Part shown: positions 1-8,447 of the stretch, one piece after another
How positions within the stretch are numbered: the stretch's first letter is position 1
Layout: the number at the start of each line of letters is the position of its first letter
Source of the DNA: Ga0077548 sp035440445
Lineage (GTDB): Bacteria; Pseudomonadota; Alphaproteobacteria; Rhizobiales; Xanthobacteraceae
NCBI GenBank assembly: GCA_035440445.1
Contig: DAORMJ010000006.1
Coordinates: 1 to 64,000 of the forward strand
Direction: 5' to 3'
DNA: 64,000 nt
Translations under genes and position numbers: made by a program
Notes under the pieces: generated by a model
What the model was told of the DNA's origin: nothing
Seen by the model: the letters and a program-made list of their open reading frames with translations, nothing else
Databases searched by the model: none

Positions 1-713
1 CTCGGCATCGTTGCCATGGACCTCGTGAGCCCGACGCCCGCGAAATCGAACGTTGCGCAGGAGCCGCCCGCCCGCGCGCCATGGATCGAGGTGACCCGCG
101 CAAGTGGTGCTTTCGAGCTCGCCTCCCCGCAGCTTGCCGGGCTCGAGCCGGTTTATCTGACGCGCAGGCACCGCACCGGCGACGGGCGGCAGGACGTGGT
201 TTCCTTCNNNNNNNNNNNNNNNNNNNNNNNNNNNNNNNNNNNNNCGCAGTTCCGGTAGAGGTAGATGCCTCCATGATCGATCCGCTCGAAGCGGTTGCTT
301 CCGCGCTGGCTCACGCGCGCATTGCCGCCGAGCTGCGCGGCCCCACGGGAAGCGTGCTCACGAAGTTCGGAGAACTCGCGGCAGTCGAGGTGCAGGTGAA
401 AGCGGGCGGCAAGACCCGGAACTGCCTCGCGGCCGTCGGCCGCTTCGAGGATCCCACGCTCGGCATGGTGATCTGGTATTGCAACCCCGGCGACGAGATC
501 GTGGCGGCCGGCCGCTTCGCCTGCCTGCTCGACCGCGTGTCGCTCGCAAGCTCCGGCGGCAATGAGAAGCTGATCGACTTCTTTGCAAAGGCCGAGCGCA
601 ACCGCAGCTTCTGCGACGCGCGCAACTCGCTCTATGGTCACGCGCCGAACAAGCCCGACTGGATCGACACCAAGGCAGGCCCGGTACTGCGCGGAAAACT
701 CACTACACGCTGA
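1..713 (+). CDS. Conserved hypothetical protein, 5'-partial and interrupted by an N gap
   Basis: The frame is open from base 1 (an ATG lies at 16, so the true start may be upstream) to the gap at 208, and continues after the gap in another frame to the TGA at 713. Both halves have strong coding character: the left ends RTGDGRQDVVSF, the right carries MIDPLEAVASALAHARIAAE and CNPGDEIVAAGRFACLLDRV. The frame change across 37 Ns shows that the gap length is wrong; I do not read it as a biological frameshift. There is no recognisable catalytic motif and no signal peptide in the visible part. I do not recognise the family; it reads like a Rhizobiales-restricted soluble protein. It converges on the sulfite dehydrogenase operon. 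Confidence 0.6.
   Translation, partial: RHRCHGPREPDAREIERCAGAARPRAMDRGDPRKWCFRARLPAACRARAGLSDAQAPHRRRAAGRGFLXXXXXXXXXXXXXAVPVEVDASMIDPLEAVASALAHARIAAELRGPTGSVLTKFGELAAVEVQVKAGGKTRNCLAAVGRFEDPTLGMVIWYCNPGDEIVAAGRFACLLDRVSLASSGGNEKLIDFFAKAERNRSFCDARNSLYGHAPNKPDWIDTKAGPVLRGKLTTR
208..244. other. Assembly gap (37 N)
   Basis: Run of N inside the first gene. Flanking reading frames do not join at this length, so the size is an estimate. Confidence 0.99.
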
Positions 714-728
714 CGCTGCCGCGGAGCG

Positions 729-1121
729 CTACTGCTTCAGGAACGGATTCTGGAAGCCGCGCGGTGCTGCTTTCGGCGGGAACGCCTTGGCGAGATAATT
801 CAGCATGATCTCGCGATCCTTGGCTTCGGGTTTTGCCATGCCGTGACGATCGACCATGAGATCGATGGTTTCGTCCCAGCGCTCGCGCGAGAAGCCCTGG
901 CTCGCGACCAGCTTGAAGGCGTGGCACGCGCTGCAGGTATAGAACGTGTCGTCGCGGCCATCGCCTGCCGGAAAAGTCTCCGGGTCTTCGGTCTGCGGCG
1001 TGAACTGCTCCTGCTGCGCCTGCGCGAAGGCAAAGCCGCTCGACAAAGCGAGCACCAGAAACAACGCCGGGAAAAGCCGGCGGACGGCAGACGCCGCCCG
1101 CCCGAACCATTGCACTTTCAT
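729..1121 (-). CDS. sorB: Sulfite dehydrogenase cytochrome c subunit (SorB-like)
   Basis: A 130-residue secreted monohaem cytochrome c. An N-terminal hydrophobic signal (FPALFLVLALSSGFAFAQA) is followed by one haem-binding CxxCH (CSACH) and a helical tail containing LMVDRHGM, whose Met is a plausible distal ligand. It should accept electrons from the molybdenum subunit in the periplasm and pass them to the respiratory chain. The ATG at 1121 is preferred over a TTG at 1133: a TTGAGG Shine-Dalgarno lies just upstream and overlaps the sorA stop, which implies translational coupling. Pairing with the upstream Moco enzyme gives the functional call; alone it would be just a small class I cytochrome c. 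Confidence 0.8.
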   Translation of the reverse strand: MKVQWFGRAASAVRRLFPALFLVLALSSGFAFAQAQQEQFTPQTEDPETFPAGDGRDDTFYTCSACHAFKLVASQGFSRERWDETIDLMVDRHGMAKPEAKDREIMLNYLAKAFPPKAAPRGFQNPFLKQ

Positions 1122-1125
1122 TGCC

Positions 1126-2469
1126 TCAACCAATCAGCACCGCGATCCGGTGGAAGGGGTTGGAACCATAGCCGCTCGGATTCCAGTTCGGCGAAACATG
1201 CGGTTGCGCCTTGCCGTTTGAATCCGTCGCGCGGCTCCAGACTTCGTAATAGCCGTCGCTCGGCACTTTGACGTTCGCGGTCCAGCGCTGCCAGTCGAAA
1301 CGATTCTTCGGCTGGCTGAGGTTGGTGCGAATCCACGTCTGGCCGAAATCGACCGACACATCGACCTGCTTCACGCTCAGATCACCGGCCCAGGCCGCAC
1401 CACGCAGTTTCAGTTCGCGGGTGCCCGCGGCAAGCTTGTTGCCGTTTGCAGGCGAGGTGATGATCGAGCGTACCGGCATCGATTCCAGAATCCGCATGTT
1501 CTTCGGATCGGCCTTCGTGCCGGGAACAATCGGATTGATGGTCACGCGGTAGCTGTTGCCGGTCATGCCGGGGCCGTCGTGCTCCTTGTCGCGGATCGTA
1601 ATCTTGGTGATCCACTTGTGCGAGGCCGAACCCGCCCAGCCCGGAATAAAGAGGCGCAGCGGGCCGCCATGCACATTCTCGAGCGGCTTGCCGTTCATGC
1701 CCCAGACCAGCATGGACTGCGGCTCCATCGCTTTCGCGATCCGCACGCCGCGCGAGAGCGTCAGCCGTTTCGGATCGCCGGAGAGATGCGTGTCCGCGCC
1801 GTAATGCGCGGTATAGATTCCGGAAGGCTTCACGCCCGCCATCTTCAACACGTTGGAGAGCGAAACGCCGGTCCATTCCGCGCAGCCAGCACCACCATTG
1901 GTCCACTGGTTGCCGCTGGTCGGCGGCGAGAAGAACGAGCGCCCGTTGCCGCCGCATTCCAGCACCATGCGCAAGGTTTGCGGTTTGAAGTTCTTCTTCA
2001 ACTGACCGAGCGTGATTTCGACCGGCTTGTTGACCTCGCCGTCGATGGTCAGCTTCCAGCTATCGGGATCGGCCGTCGGCTCCGGCGGATTGCCATTCTG
2101 ACGAATGAAGAATTTCGACGTCGGCGTGGTGTCGTCGTCGAGCAGATGCTCTGGCGTTTCGGCAACGAGCGGACGATCGCCGATCACGACGAGGCCTTTG
2201 TCCTTGCCGGGAAAGTTCAGAAAAGTCGGACCCTTCGCTTCCGGCGCGGCAGGCGCAGGCGTCTGCGCGACCGCGGCCGGGAAAAGTCCCGCCGGCATGT
2301 TCTGCGCAAATGGAATCGAGCCGCCGACCAGCGCACCCATTGCGGCAACGCCGGTGCCGCCGAGAAAGCCCCGGCGCGATGTTCCGCTTTTGCGGTTATA
2401 GAGCAGCGCGTCTGCGCGCTCCGGATCGTCACGATATAATTCTTCGAGCGAGCGCTCGCGCTTCGTCAT
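1126..2469 (-). CDS. sorA: Sulfite dehydrogenase molybdopterin subunit (SorA/SoxC-like), Tat-exported
   Basis: A 447-residue sulfite-oxidase-family protein. The N-terminus has a twin-arginine signal (TSRRGFLGG, then a hydrophobic stretch to about residue 70), so it is exported folded with cofactor. The Moco domain carries the Cys ligand in LECGGNGRSF and the HGGPLRLFIPGW segment; the C-terminal half is the Mo-co dimerisation domain (PVRSIITSPANG, GAAWAGD). It oxidises sulfite to sulfate in the periplasm and feeds the cytochrome encoded immediately downstream. The start ATG at 2469 has AGGAGG seven bases upstream. There is no haem domain of its own, unlike animal sulfite oxidase. A paralogue lies just upstream. 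Confidence 0.85.
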   Translation of the reverse strand: MTKRERSLEELYRDDPERADALLYNRKSGTSRRGFLGGTGVAAMGALVGGSIPFAQNMPAGLFPAAVAQTPAPAAPEAKGPTFLNFPGKDKGLVVIGDRPLVAETPEHLLDDDTTPTSKFFIRQNGNPPEPTADPDSWKLTIDGEVNKPVEITLGQLKKNFKPQTLRMVLECGGNGRSFFSPPTSGNQWTNGGAGCAEWTGVSLSNVLKMAGVKPSGIYTAHYGADTHLSGDPKRLTLSRGVRIAKAMEPQSMLVWGMNGKPLENVHGGPLRLFIPGWAGSASHKWITKITIRDKEHDGPGMTGNSYRVTINPIVPGTKADPKNMRILESMPVRSIITSPANGNKLAAGTRELKLRGAAWAGDLSVKQVDVSVDFGQTWIRTNLSQPKNRFDWQRWTANVKVPSDGYYEVWSRATDSNGKAQPHVSPNWNPSGYGSNPFHRIAVLIG

Positions 2470-2606
2470 GGCTTCCTCCTGACCTTCGCTTACGGCGAGG
2501 CATTGGACGTTTTGTTTTTGGGGGAGCGCTTACGGCAACTCCATCCGGAGGAAAGCGTAAGGATTCGCGCGGCATGTGCAACATGCGGCGCAACAGAGCA
2601 GCGATG

Positions 2607-3746
2607 CTAAATTACGTTGATCGCTATGCGGTGAACTGGATTTGCGCCGTAGCCTTGTGGATTCCAATCTTGCGCTTCGTTCGGCTGTGCTTTGCCGGAC
2701 GCGTCCGTCGCGCGTGACCACACTTCATGCTGGCCTGGCGAAGAGAAGGCCACCGTCTTCGTGAAGCGCGACCAGTCATACGGATTCTTGGGCGGAGCCA
2801 GTTCCGCCTTTTGCCATGTGACGCCTCGGTCGCACGATAGTTCTACGAGGGTAACGGTCTGATCGCCGGCCCAGGCCGCGCCGCGAATAACGACATTCTC
2901 TTTTGCGCGCACCGTAGCATCGGCAGCGGGCGACGTGATGATCGAACGCACCGGCATGGATTCGAGATCGACGAAGGTCATCGGGTCGAACTTGTCACCG
3001 TACTGCGTGCGTCCCGTTGGAACGCGATAGTGCCAAGGGTCCATCAGCGTGCCGTCGTGGCGATCCTTGCGAACGAGAATGCGCGAAAGCCATTTGTGCG
3101 AGACCGAGCCGACCCAGCCCGGCACGATCAGACGCAGCGGGAAACCATGGATCGGCAAGAGATCCTTTCCGTTCATCGCAAAGACGATGAGCGTGTTCTC
3201 GTCCATGGCCTTGGCGATCGGAATTCCGCGCGAGATCGGCGGCGACGGATGCTGCGCGTCGAGCGCAGGATCGGCGCCGAAATGTCCGGTGAAGCGCGCG
3301 GTCTCTTTCAGTCCCGCGAACTGCAAGACATCGCGCAGCCGCACGCCGGTCCATTCCGCGCAGCCGGCACCGCCGTGGTGCCACTGCACGCCTTCGGTCT
3401 GCGGCGAGAAATAGGCGCGGCCATTGCCGCCGCATTCGAGCACCATGCGTTGCGTGACGCGCGCGAACTTCTGCTTGATCTCGCCGAGCGAGATCGTGAC
3501 GGCGCGGTTCACCTCGCCCTCGAGCGACAGGCTCCAGCGCTCCGGCGCGTGCGTGGGCAGCGGGGTTCTGCCGTTGTTGCGCACGAAGAATTTTTCGGTG
3601 GGCGTGGTGTCGTCGTTCAGCGCTTCGGGCGAAGTTTCTGCGACCAGCGGCGCATCGCTGATCGGGAACACGGCCGGGTCCTTCCCCGCCAGCGCGGGGT
3701 CGTCATAAACCGCGAACGACGCCGGTTTCGCCTTGCCTGCCGTCAT
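2607..3746 (-). CDS. Sulfite-oxidase-family molybdoenzyme without export signal
   Basis: A 379-residue paralogue of the downstream sorA with the same landmarks: Moco Cys in LECGGNGRAY, GGAGCAEWTG, HGFPLRLIVPGW, and the C-terminal dimerisation domain starting SMPVRSIITSPA. Unlike sorA it starts at MTAGKAKPASFAVYDD with no signal peptide or Tat motif. The frame upstream of the ATG runs only 16 codons before a TGA, so the lack of a leader is not a start-site error. It is therefore expected to be cytoplasmic, resembling plant sulfite oxidase in layout (no haem, no leader). The electron acceptor is unknown. The 137-bp gap before sorA suggests co-transcription is possible. Confidence 0.8.
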   Translation of the reverse strand: MTAGKAKPASFAVYDDPALAGKDPAVFPISDAPLVAETSPEALNDDTTPTEKFFVRNNGRTPLPTHAPERWSLSLEGEVNRAVTISLGEIKQKFARVTQRMVLECGGNGRAYFSPQTEGVQWHHGGAGCAEWTGVRLRDVLQFAGLKETARFTGHFGADPALDAQHPSPPISRGIPIAKAMDENTLIVFAMNGKDLLPIHGFPLRLIVPGWVGSVSHKWLSRILVRKDRHDGTLMDPWHYRVPTGRTQYGDKFDPMTFVDLESMPVRSIITSPAADATVRAKENVVIRGAAWAGDQTVTLVELSCDRGVTWQKAELAPPKNPYDWSRFTKTVAFSSPGQHEVWSRATDASGKAQPNEAQDWNPQGYGANPVHRIAINVI

Positions 3747-3912
3747 CTTGGCCTTTCGCCGCTTGGGATTCGGACCGCAATCGCTGGATTGTCAGCCTAG
3801 AGGCGGCCGCCGCCCGGCTCAATCCGCTCTTTTGTGTGGCTTTCGGCCACTATTGCCGGAAACCTGTTCCGGTCTAAAAGGTTATCGAGTTCAAGGGATT
3901 TGGAGTATCGCC

Positions 3913-4191
3913 ATGCGCTTCGCGCCGGTTTTCGCCCTCCTGGCCGGATTTTCGATCCTGGCCGCCACCGCCTACGAGGCGGATGCGCAGTCGCGCTACG
4001 ACAACCGTCCGCGCGTCTATATCAAGAAGCGCAGCTATCTCGATCCCGGCACCGAAGTGCAGCCGCTCTCCAAGGGCTATCACGACCACATTTTTACACG
4101 CGAAGCACGTTACCCGACGCTCGGCCCGGATGTGCAGGGCAATGCGCGCTGGCCGTTGCCGATGCAGTTCGACCTGCCGAACTTCCGCTGA
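3913..4191 (+). CDS. Small secreted protein of unknown function
   Basis: A 92-residue product. MRFAPVFALLAGFSILAA is a typical signal peptide with likely cleavage after TAYEADA. The mature part is rich in Arg, Pro and Tyr (RPRVYIKKRSYLDPGTEV) and ends in LPMQFDLPNFR. I prefer the ATG at 3913 over the longer open frame from 3733 because only this start gives a signal peptide. It is followed at once by a strong terminator. Alphaproteobacteria have many such small cell-envelope proteins; I do not recognise a domain. Confidence 0.7.
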   Translation: MRFAPVFALLAGFSILAATAYEADAQSRYDNRPRVYIKKRSYLDPGTEVQPLSKGYHDHIFTREARYPTLGPDVQGNARWPLPMQFDLPNFR

Positions 4192-4208
4192 GCCGAACGA
4201 AATAAAAA

Positions 4209-4240
4209 AAACGCCGGGCACTTCGCCCGGCGTTTTTTGT
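4209..4240. terminator. Bidirectional intrinsic terminator
   Basis: Stem ACGCCGGGC / GCCCGGCGT around a short loop, with A-run before and T-run after, so it works in both directions: for the small secreted protein (+) and for leuB (-). Confidence 0.9.
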
Positions 4241-4258
4241 TTGTCTTGCGTCCGCGCG

Positions 4259-5371
4259 TTAGGCGGAGAGCTTGTCGAGTTCGCTTAAGATCGCGTCGCC
4301 CATGTCCTGCGTCGAGACGATCTTGGTCGCCGAGCCGCGGATGTCCGCGGTGCGATGACCGGCCGCGAGCACGTTGGAAATCGCCGTTTCGATCTGATCG
4401 GCAACCGTACCCATGCCGAAAGAATAGCGCAGCGCCATGCCGAGCGAGCCGATCATGGCGATCGGGTTCGCCATACCGCGGCCGGCGATGTCCGGCGCGG
4501 AGCCATGCACGGGCTCGTAGAGCGCGCGGCGCTTCTTGGTCTTTGCGTCCACCTCGCCGAGCGATGCCGAAGGCAGCATACCGAGCGAGCCGGTAAGCAT
4601 AGCGGCCACGTCCGAGAGCATGTCGCCGAATAGGTTGTCGGTGACGATGACGTCGAACTGCTTCGGATTGCGCACGAGCTGCATGCCGAGCGCATCCGCA
4701 AGCTGATGCTCGAGCTCGACGTCCTTGTATTCGCGCTGATGCACCTGGTTCACGACTTCGTGCCAGAGCACGCCCGACTTCATCACGTTGCGCTTCTCGG
4801 ACGAAGTGACCTTGTTCTTGCGCGCTTTCGCAAGATCGAAGGCGACGCGCGCGATGCGCTCGATTTCGTAGGTGTCGTAAACCTGCGTATCGACCGCGCG
4901 CTTCTGGCCGTTGCCAAGATCCGTAATCGTTTTCGGCTCGCCGAAGTAAACGCCGCCGGTGAGCTCGCGCACAATCACGATATCGAGGTTCTCGACCAGT
5001 TCGCGCTTGAGCGAGGACGCATCCGCAAGCGCCGGATAGCAGATCGCCGGACGCAGATTGGCGAACAGCGCGAGATCCTTGCGCAGCCGCAACAGGCCCG
5101 CTTCCGGGCGAACGTCGTAAGGAACGCTATCCCACTTCGGGCCGCCGACTGCGCCGAAAATCACGGCATCGGCCGCATGCGCCTTCTTCATGTCCTCTTC
5201 GGAGATCGCCTTGCCATGCGCATCATAAGCGGAGCCGCCGACCAGACCTTCTTCGATGTTGAAGGTAGCAAGCCCGCGCTTCTCGATCCATTCGATGACG
5301 CGGCGCGCCTGCGCCATGACTTCGGGACCGATGCCGTCGCCGGGCAGAAGCAGAAGATTGTATGTCGGCAT
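4259..5371 (-). CDS. leuB: 3-isopropylmalate dehydrogenase
   Basis: A 370-residue NAD-dependent beta-decarboxylating dehydrogenase; it converts 3-isopropylmalate to 2-oxoisocaproate in leucine synthesis, in the cytoplasm. Family marks in order: GDGIGPEV near residue 11, GGPKWD, RELTGGVYFGEP, the metal-binding VTDNLFGDMLSD, and the nucleotide-binding YEPVHGSAPDIAG. Length is normal. It lies 72 bp downstream of leuD, same strand, with a remnant of an intergenic repeat between them. Confidence 0.97.
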   Translation of the reverse strand: MPTYNLLLLPGDGIGPEVMAQARRVIEWIEKRGLATFNIEEGLVGGSAYDAHGKAISEEDMKKAHAADAVIFGAVGGPKWDSVPYDVRPEAGLLRLRKDLALFANLRPAICYPALADASSLKRELVENLDIVIVRELTGGVYFGEPKTITDLGNGQKRAVDTQVYDTYEIERIARVAFDLAKARKNKVTSSEKRNVMKSGVLWHEVVNQVHQREYKDVELEHQLADALGMQLVRNPKQFDVIVTDNLFGDMLSDVAAMLTGSLGMLPSASLGEVDAKTKKRRALYEPVHGSAPDIAGRGMANPIAMIGSLGMALRYSFGMGTVADQIETAISNVLAAGHRTADIRGSATKIVSTQDMGDAILSELDKLSA

Positions 5372-5403
5372 GATTGCTCGCTTACAGTGTTGAATTGGGT
5401 CTC

Positions 5404-5441
5404 AGGGATCGAGACGATCCTTGCGCGCCTCGTCCTGAGGA
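5404..5441. repeat. Partial copy of intergenic repeat family A
   Basis: CCTCGTCCTGAGGA at 5428-5441 is preceded by GATCGAGACGATCC. The same CCTCNTCCTGAGGA and TCGAGACG words build the full copies at 15934-16032 and 20971-21062, so this looks like a decayed or half copy between leuD and leuB. Confidence 0.6.
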
Positions 5442-5443
5442 AG

Positions 5444-6049
5444 TTACGCCCAGGGCCTTGCTGCGGCGTTCTTCTTCTCGAACGCATCGATCGAGGATTT
5501 CTTCTCCATCGTCAGTCCGATGCCGTCGAGGCCGTTCAGCATGCAGTGCTTCTTGAAGGGATCGAGATCGAACTTGATCGCGCCGCCATCCGGCCCGCGG
5601 ATTTCCTGCGCCGCGAGATCGATGGTCAGCGTCGCGTTCGCGCCGCGCGAGGCGTCGTCGAACAGCTTCTCCAGATCGTCCTTGGAGACCACGATGGGAA
5701 GCAGGCCGTTCTGGAAGCAGTTGTTGTAGAAAATGTCCGCGAACGAGGTCGAGATCACGCAGCGGATGCCGAAATCCATCAGCGCCCAGGGCGCGTGCTC
5801 GCGCGAGGAGCCGCAGCCGAAATTGTCGCCCGCGACGAGAATCTTCGCGTCCTTGTAGGCCGGCTGGTTCAGTACGAAATCCGGATTGGCCGAACCATCG
5901 TCCTTGTAGCGCATCTCGGAGAAAAGACCCTTGCCGAGGCCGGTACGCTGAATGGTCTTCAGGTACTGCTTGGGAATGATCATATCGGTGTCGATATTGA
6001 TGATCCGCAGGGGTGCTGCGACGCCTGTGAGGGTCGTGAACTTTTCCAT
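5444..6049 (-). CDS. leuD: 3-isopropylmalate dehydratase small subunit
   Basis: A 201-residue swivel-domain subunit of isopropylmalate isomerase; with LeuC it interconverts 2- and 3-isopropylmalate. The signature NFGCGSSREHAPWAL is near residue 75 and IDTDMIIPKQYLK is near the N-terminus. The reading frame starts MEKFTTLTGVAAP. It precedes leuB on the same strand; leuC is 2.8 kb away, separated by a peptidase gene and the His-rich cluster. Confidence 0.96.
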   Translation of the reverse strand: MEKFTTLTGVAAPLRIINIDTDMIIPKQYLKTIQRTGLGKGLFSEMRYKDDGSANPDFVLNQPAYKDAKILVAGDNFGCGSSREHAPWALMDFGIRCVISTSFADIFYNNCFQNGLLPIVVSKDDLEKLFDDASRGANATLTIDLAAQEIRGPDGGAIKFDLDPFKKHCMLNGLDGIGLTMEKKSSIDAFEKKNAAARPWA

Positions 6050-6178
6050 GGGTCTGCCTGGCTACCTGTTTACGCGGGTTTCCTGTCCCACATCGGCCCC
6101 ATGACGATCAAGGGCCAAGGCCGCGGGCGTCAAAACAGCCTTATTTACAGGCGTTTTCGGACCGCGCAACGCGCCAGA

Positions 6179-6616
6179 TCAGTGATCCGCGCGATCCGCC
6201 ATGGCCTCGATCTGCTCCATGTCCTCGTCCGACATCCCGAAGTGGTGGCCGATCTCGTGCACGAGGACGTGCGTGATCAGCGTGCCCAACGCCTCTTCGT
6301 GCTCGGCCCAGTAGTCGAGGATGGGGCGGCGATAGAGATAAACGTGATTGGGAAGCCGCCCGGTTTCGGCGACCGCCGCATCCTGCGCGAGCCCGACGCC
6401 GGCAAACAGCCCGAGTAACTCGAACGGACTTTCCGCGCCCATCTCGTCGAGCACGTCTTCGGTCGGAAAATCGCTGACCTGAATCACGACATTGCGGCAA
6501 AGCGCGCGGAACGTATCCGGCAGCCGCGCAAAGGACGAAGCCGCCATGCGCTCGAAGTCTTCGAGCGAGGGCGCGGCAATGGTTTGCCAGTCGGAGGCGG
6601 AGCGCTTTTCGATCAT
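6179..6616 (-). CDS. Zincin-like metallopeptidase family protein (DUF1025 type)
   Basis: A 145-residue cytoplasmic protein with the zinc motif HEIGHHFGMSDEDM near residue 122, matching the short HExxHxxGMsDxxM metallopeptidase family (TTHA0227-like). The N-terminal half includes VVIQVSDFPTEDVL and LPNHVYLYRRPILDYW, typical of that family. No signal peptide. The substrate is unknown for the family. It lies upstream of leuD on the same strand with 129 bp between, in which I see no gene. Confidence 0.85.
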   Translation of the reverse strand: MIEKRSASDWQTIAAPSLEDFERMAASSFARLPDTFRALCRNVVIQVSDFPTEDVLDEMGAESPFELLGLFAGVGLAQDAAVAETGRLPNHVYLYRRPILDYWAEHEEALGTLITHVLVHEIGHHFGMSDEDMEQIEAMADRADH

Positions 6617-6800
6617 CGGGAAAAACTCACGGGGTACAATTACGCATTTGGCGGCGCGGAGAGCAACTTTGCTGAACCTGCCGTGAACGCTGGTCTCAGA
6701 GTGGGTTCATGCCTTCTCGCGCAATCTGACGCGCACGGCAAACGCCTCTGCGTGGATGCCGTCAATCGAATCTGGCGTTGGAACTTGAGAAGGAAAAACG

Positions 6801-7088
6801 ATGAGGAAGCTCTTACTTGCCCTGGCGGCTGCCGGCACTTTGGGTCTTGCGGTTGCTGCCGCGCCCGCGCAAGCCGCGCCGGCGATCGGCCTGACCGCCC
6901 CGGCTGTGGAGTCGAATACGGTTAACGCGCGCTGCCATCATCATCGCCGCTCGTCGCGGTGGCACTGCTATCGCAGGCATTATCACTACGCGCCGCAGTA
7001 CTACTATGTGCCGCGCCATCATTTCCGCCGGCACCATCATCACCACCATCACCGCTATCACCGCCGCCATCACCGTCACTGGCATTAA
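6801..7088 (+). CDS. Secreted His-rich small protein, copy 1
   Basis: A 95-residue protein with signal peptide MRKLLLALAAAGTLGLAVAA, cleavage near AQA. The mature part opens GLTAPAVESNTVNARC, then becomes almost pure His/Arg/Tyr with a run of seven His. The same opener occurs in copy 4 and, more weakly, copy 2, so the four genes are paralogues. It could bind transition metals in the periplasm, but this is inference from composition only. It ends at its own terminator. Confidence 0.75.
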   Translation: MRKLLLALAAAGTLGLAVAAAPAQAAPAIGLTAPAVESNTVNARCHHHRRSSRWHCYRRHYHYAPQYYYVPRHHFRRHHHHHHHRYHRRHHRHWH

Positions 7089-7096
7089 GCTTAACG

Positions 7097-7128
7097 AAAC
7101 GGGCGCCTTGCAAGAGGCGCCCGTTTGC
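7097..7128 (+). terminator. Intrinsic terminator after His-rich copy 1
   Basis: GGGCGCCT and AGGCGCCC form a stem around TGCAAG, followed by GTTTG. The position just after the stop fits a terminator with a weak U-tract. Confidence 0.7.
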
Positions 7129-7240
7129 AACCCGCTTTGCAGGGAGCAGTATTTTACCATGCCGAAGGCTTTCGCTTTCACTTGCGCCCGACAAGGGAAA
7201 TAGTGCGCGCAAGAAATCTTGAACAGGGAAAGTCACTCGC

Positions 7241-7834
7241 ATGAAAAACTTCGTCCTCGCGATTGCGGCGGCGGGCGCTATCGCGCTTTCGGCTTCCGCG
7301 CCCGCAAGCGCACGCGTCACCGGCCTCGTCTCGCCATCGGCGGAGACGAATGCCATCACGGTCGATGCCTGCCCGCGGCATAACCCGAACTGCTATCGCC
7401 AGCGCCGTCCGCGCCACGTGCATCGCTATCACTATCACAAGCCGCAGTATCAGCAGGTGCGCCGCTACAAGCAGCGCCGTTACTACTACGCCGAACAGCC
7501 GCAGGTTTACGCGCCGCAGCCCCAATACACCTACGTGCAGCCGCAGCAGACCTATGCGCAGCCTTACGCTTATGCGACCACGACCTATTACTACGTCGCG
7601 CAGCCTCAGGTGTACGCGCAGCCGCAGTACTACGCTCCGCAATACACCTATGCGCAGCCGCAATATTACGCCCCCCAATACAGCTACGCGCAGCCCCATC
7701 ACTACGGGCCTCGCACTGGCCTGAATCTGCATGTCAATCTGTCGGGCAACCGCTGGCACCATCATCACCGCCATCACTGGCAGCACCAGCATCGTCGTCA
7801 CCACCACCATCATCACCACAATCAGTGGAGATAA
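7241..7834 (+). CDS. Secreted His/Tyr/Gln-rich repeat protein, copy 2
   Basis: A 197-residue protein. Signal peptide MKNFVLAIAAAGAIALSASA, then VTGLVSPSAETNAITVDAC, a degenerate form of the GLTAPAVESN opener. The centre (about residues 75-150) is built of short Tyr/Gln/Pro repeats such as YAQPQYYAPQYTYAQPQYY; the C-terminus has three His clusters ending in HHHHHHHNQWR. Low-complexity and probably disordered, with metal-binding potential. Neighbours on both sides are paralogues. Confidence 0.75.
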   Translation: MKNFVLAIAAAGAIALSASAPASARVTGLVSPSAETNAITVDACPRHNPNCYRQRRPRHVHRYHYHKPQYQQVRRYKQRRYYYAEQPQVYAPQPQYTYVQPQQTYAQPYAYATTTYYYVAQPQVYAQPQYYAPQYTYAQPQYYAPQYSYAQPHHYGPRTGLNLHVNLSGNRWHHHHRHHWQHQHRRHHHHHHHNQWR

Positions 7835-7952
7835 CGGCTGACGCCATCGGCGAAAGAAAAAGCGTGCGCTCCAAAAGGGGCGCCCGCTTCGCTTTTGAAG
7901 TTCCGTTGAACTGCCGTTGAACTCCCGGCCGCAACCGACTACGAACGAAGCG

Positions 7953-8294
7953 ATGAAACCGCTTCGTTCCATTCTTCCTGCGCTCGCGCTGCTGTTCGCG
8001 GCAAGCGCATTCGGACCGGCAACCGCCGCGCCCATCGGCATCGCGCCGGAGGCGGCGTCGCATCGCGCCGAGATACGCAGCGTCTGTCATCATTATCGCT
8101 GGTCTTCGAAGCGCCACTGCACGAGCGCGAACACGCTGCGCTTCGCGGCGCGGCCGCCGCTTTTCTATCCGTCGAAATATTTCGGCGGCGTGCCGCATTA
8201 CTATTACGCGCGGCCGACCTATCACTTGCGCACGTATCCGGCTTATGCGCATCACCGCTGGTATCGCTGGCCCTATCGTTACGGCTGGTACTGA
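7953..8294 (+). CDS. Secreted His/Tyr-rich small protein, copy 3
   Basis: A 113-residue product from ATG 7953: MKPLRSILPALALLFAAS is the signal peptide. The mature part has IGIAPEAASHRAEIRSVC, a divergent form of the family opener, a Cys followed by HHYRWSSKRHC, and an aromatic/His-rich tail (PHYYYARPTYH, WYRWPYRYGWY). An in-frame ATG at 7917 would put 12 extra residues before the signal and is less likely. Confidence 0.65.
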   Translation: MKPLRSILPALALLFAASAFGPATAAPIGIAPEAASHRAEIRSVCHHYRWSSKRHCTSANTLRFAARPPLFYPSKYFGGVPHYYYARPTYHLRTYPAYAHHRWYRWPYRYGWY

Positions 8295-8447
8295 ACGCAG
8301 TAACAAGGCGAAGTTCGCGTCCGCCTTATTTCGCTGAACGCGCGTTCACCAACATTAAATCTCGCGCTCTCGCGTAATTTTTCCGGAACGATCGCGCTCC
8401 GCGCGCTTTCCCTTTCATAACCGTCGAAGAATGGAAGGAACGAATAG

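Noticed and set aside
7020..7830. Short repeated CAT/CAC-rich units that look like an array
   Set aside because: They are His codons inside coding genes; no fixed repeat-spacer pattern, so not CRISPR.
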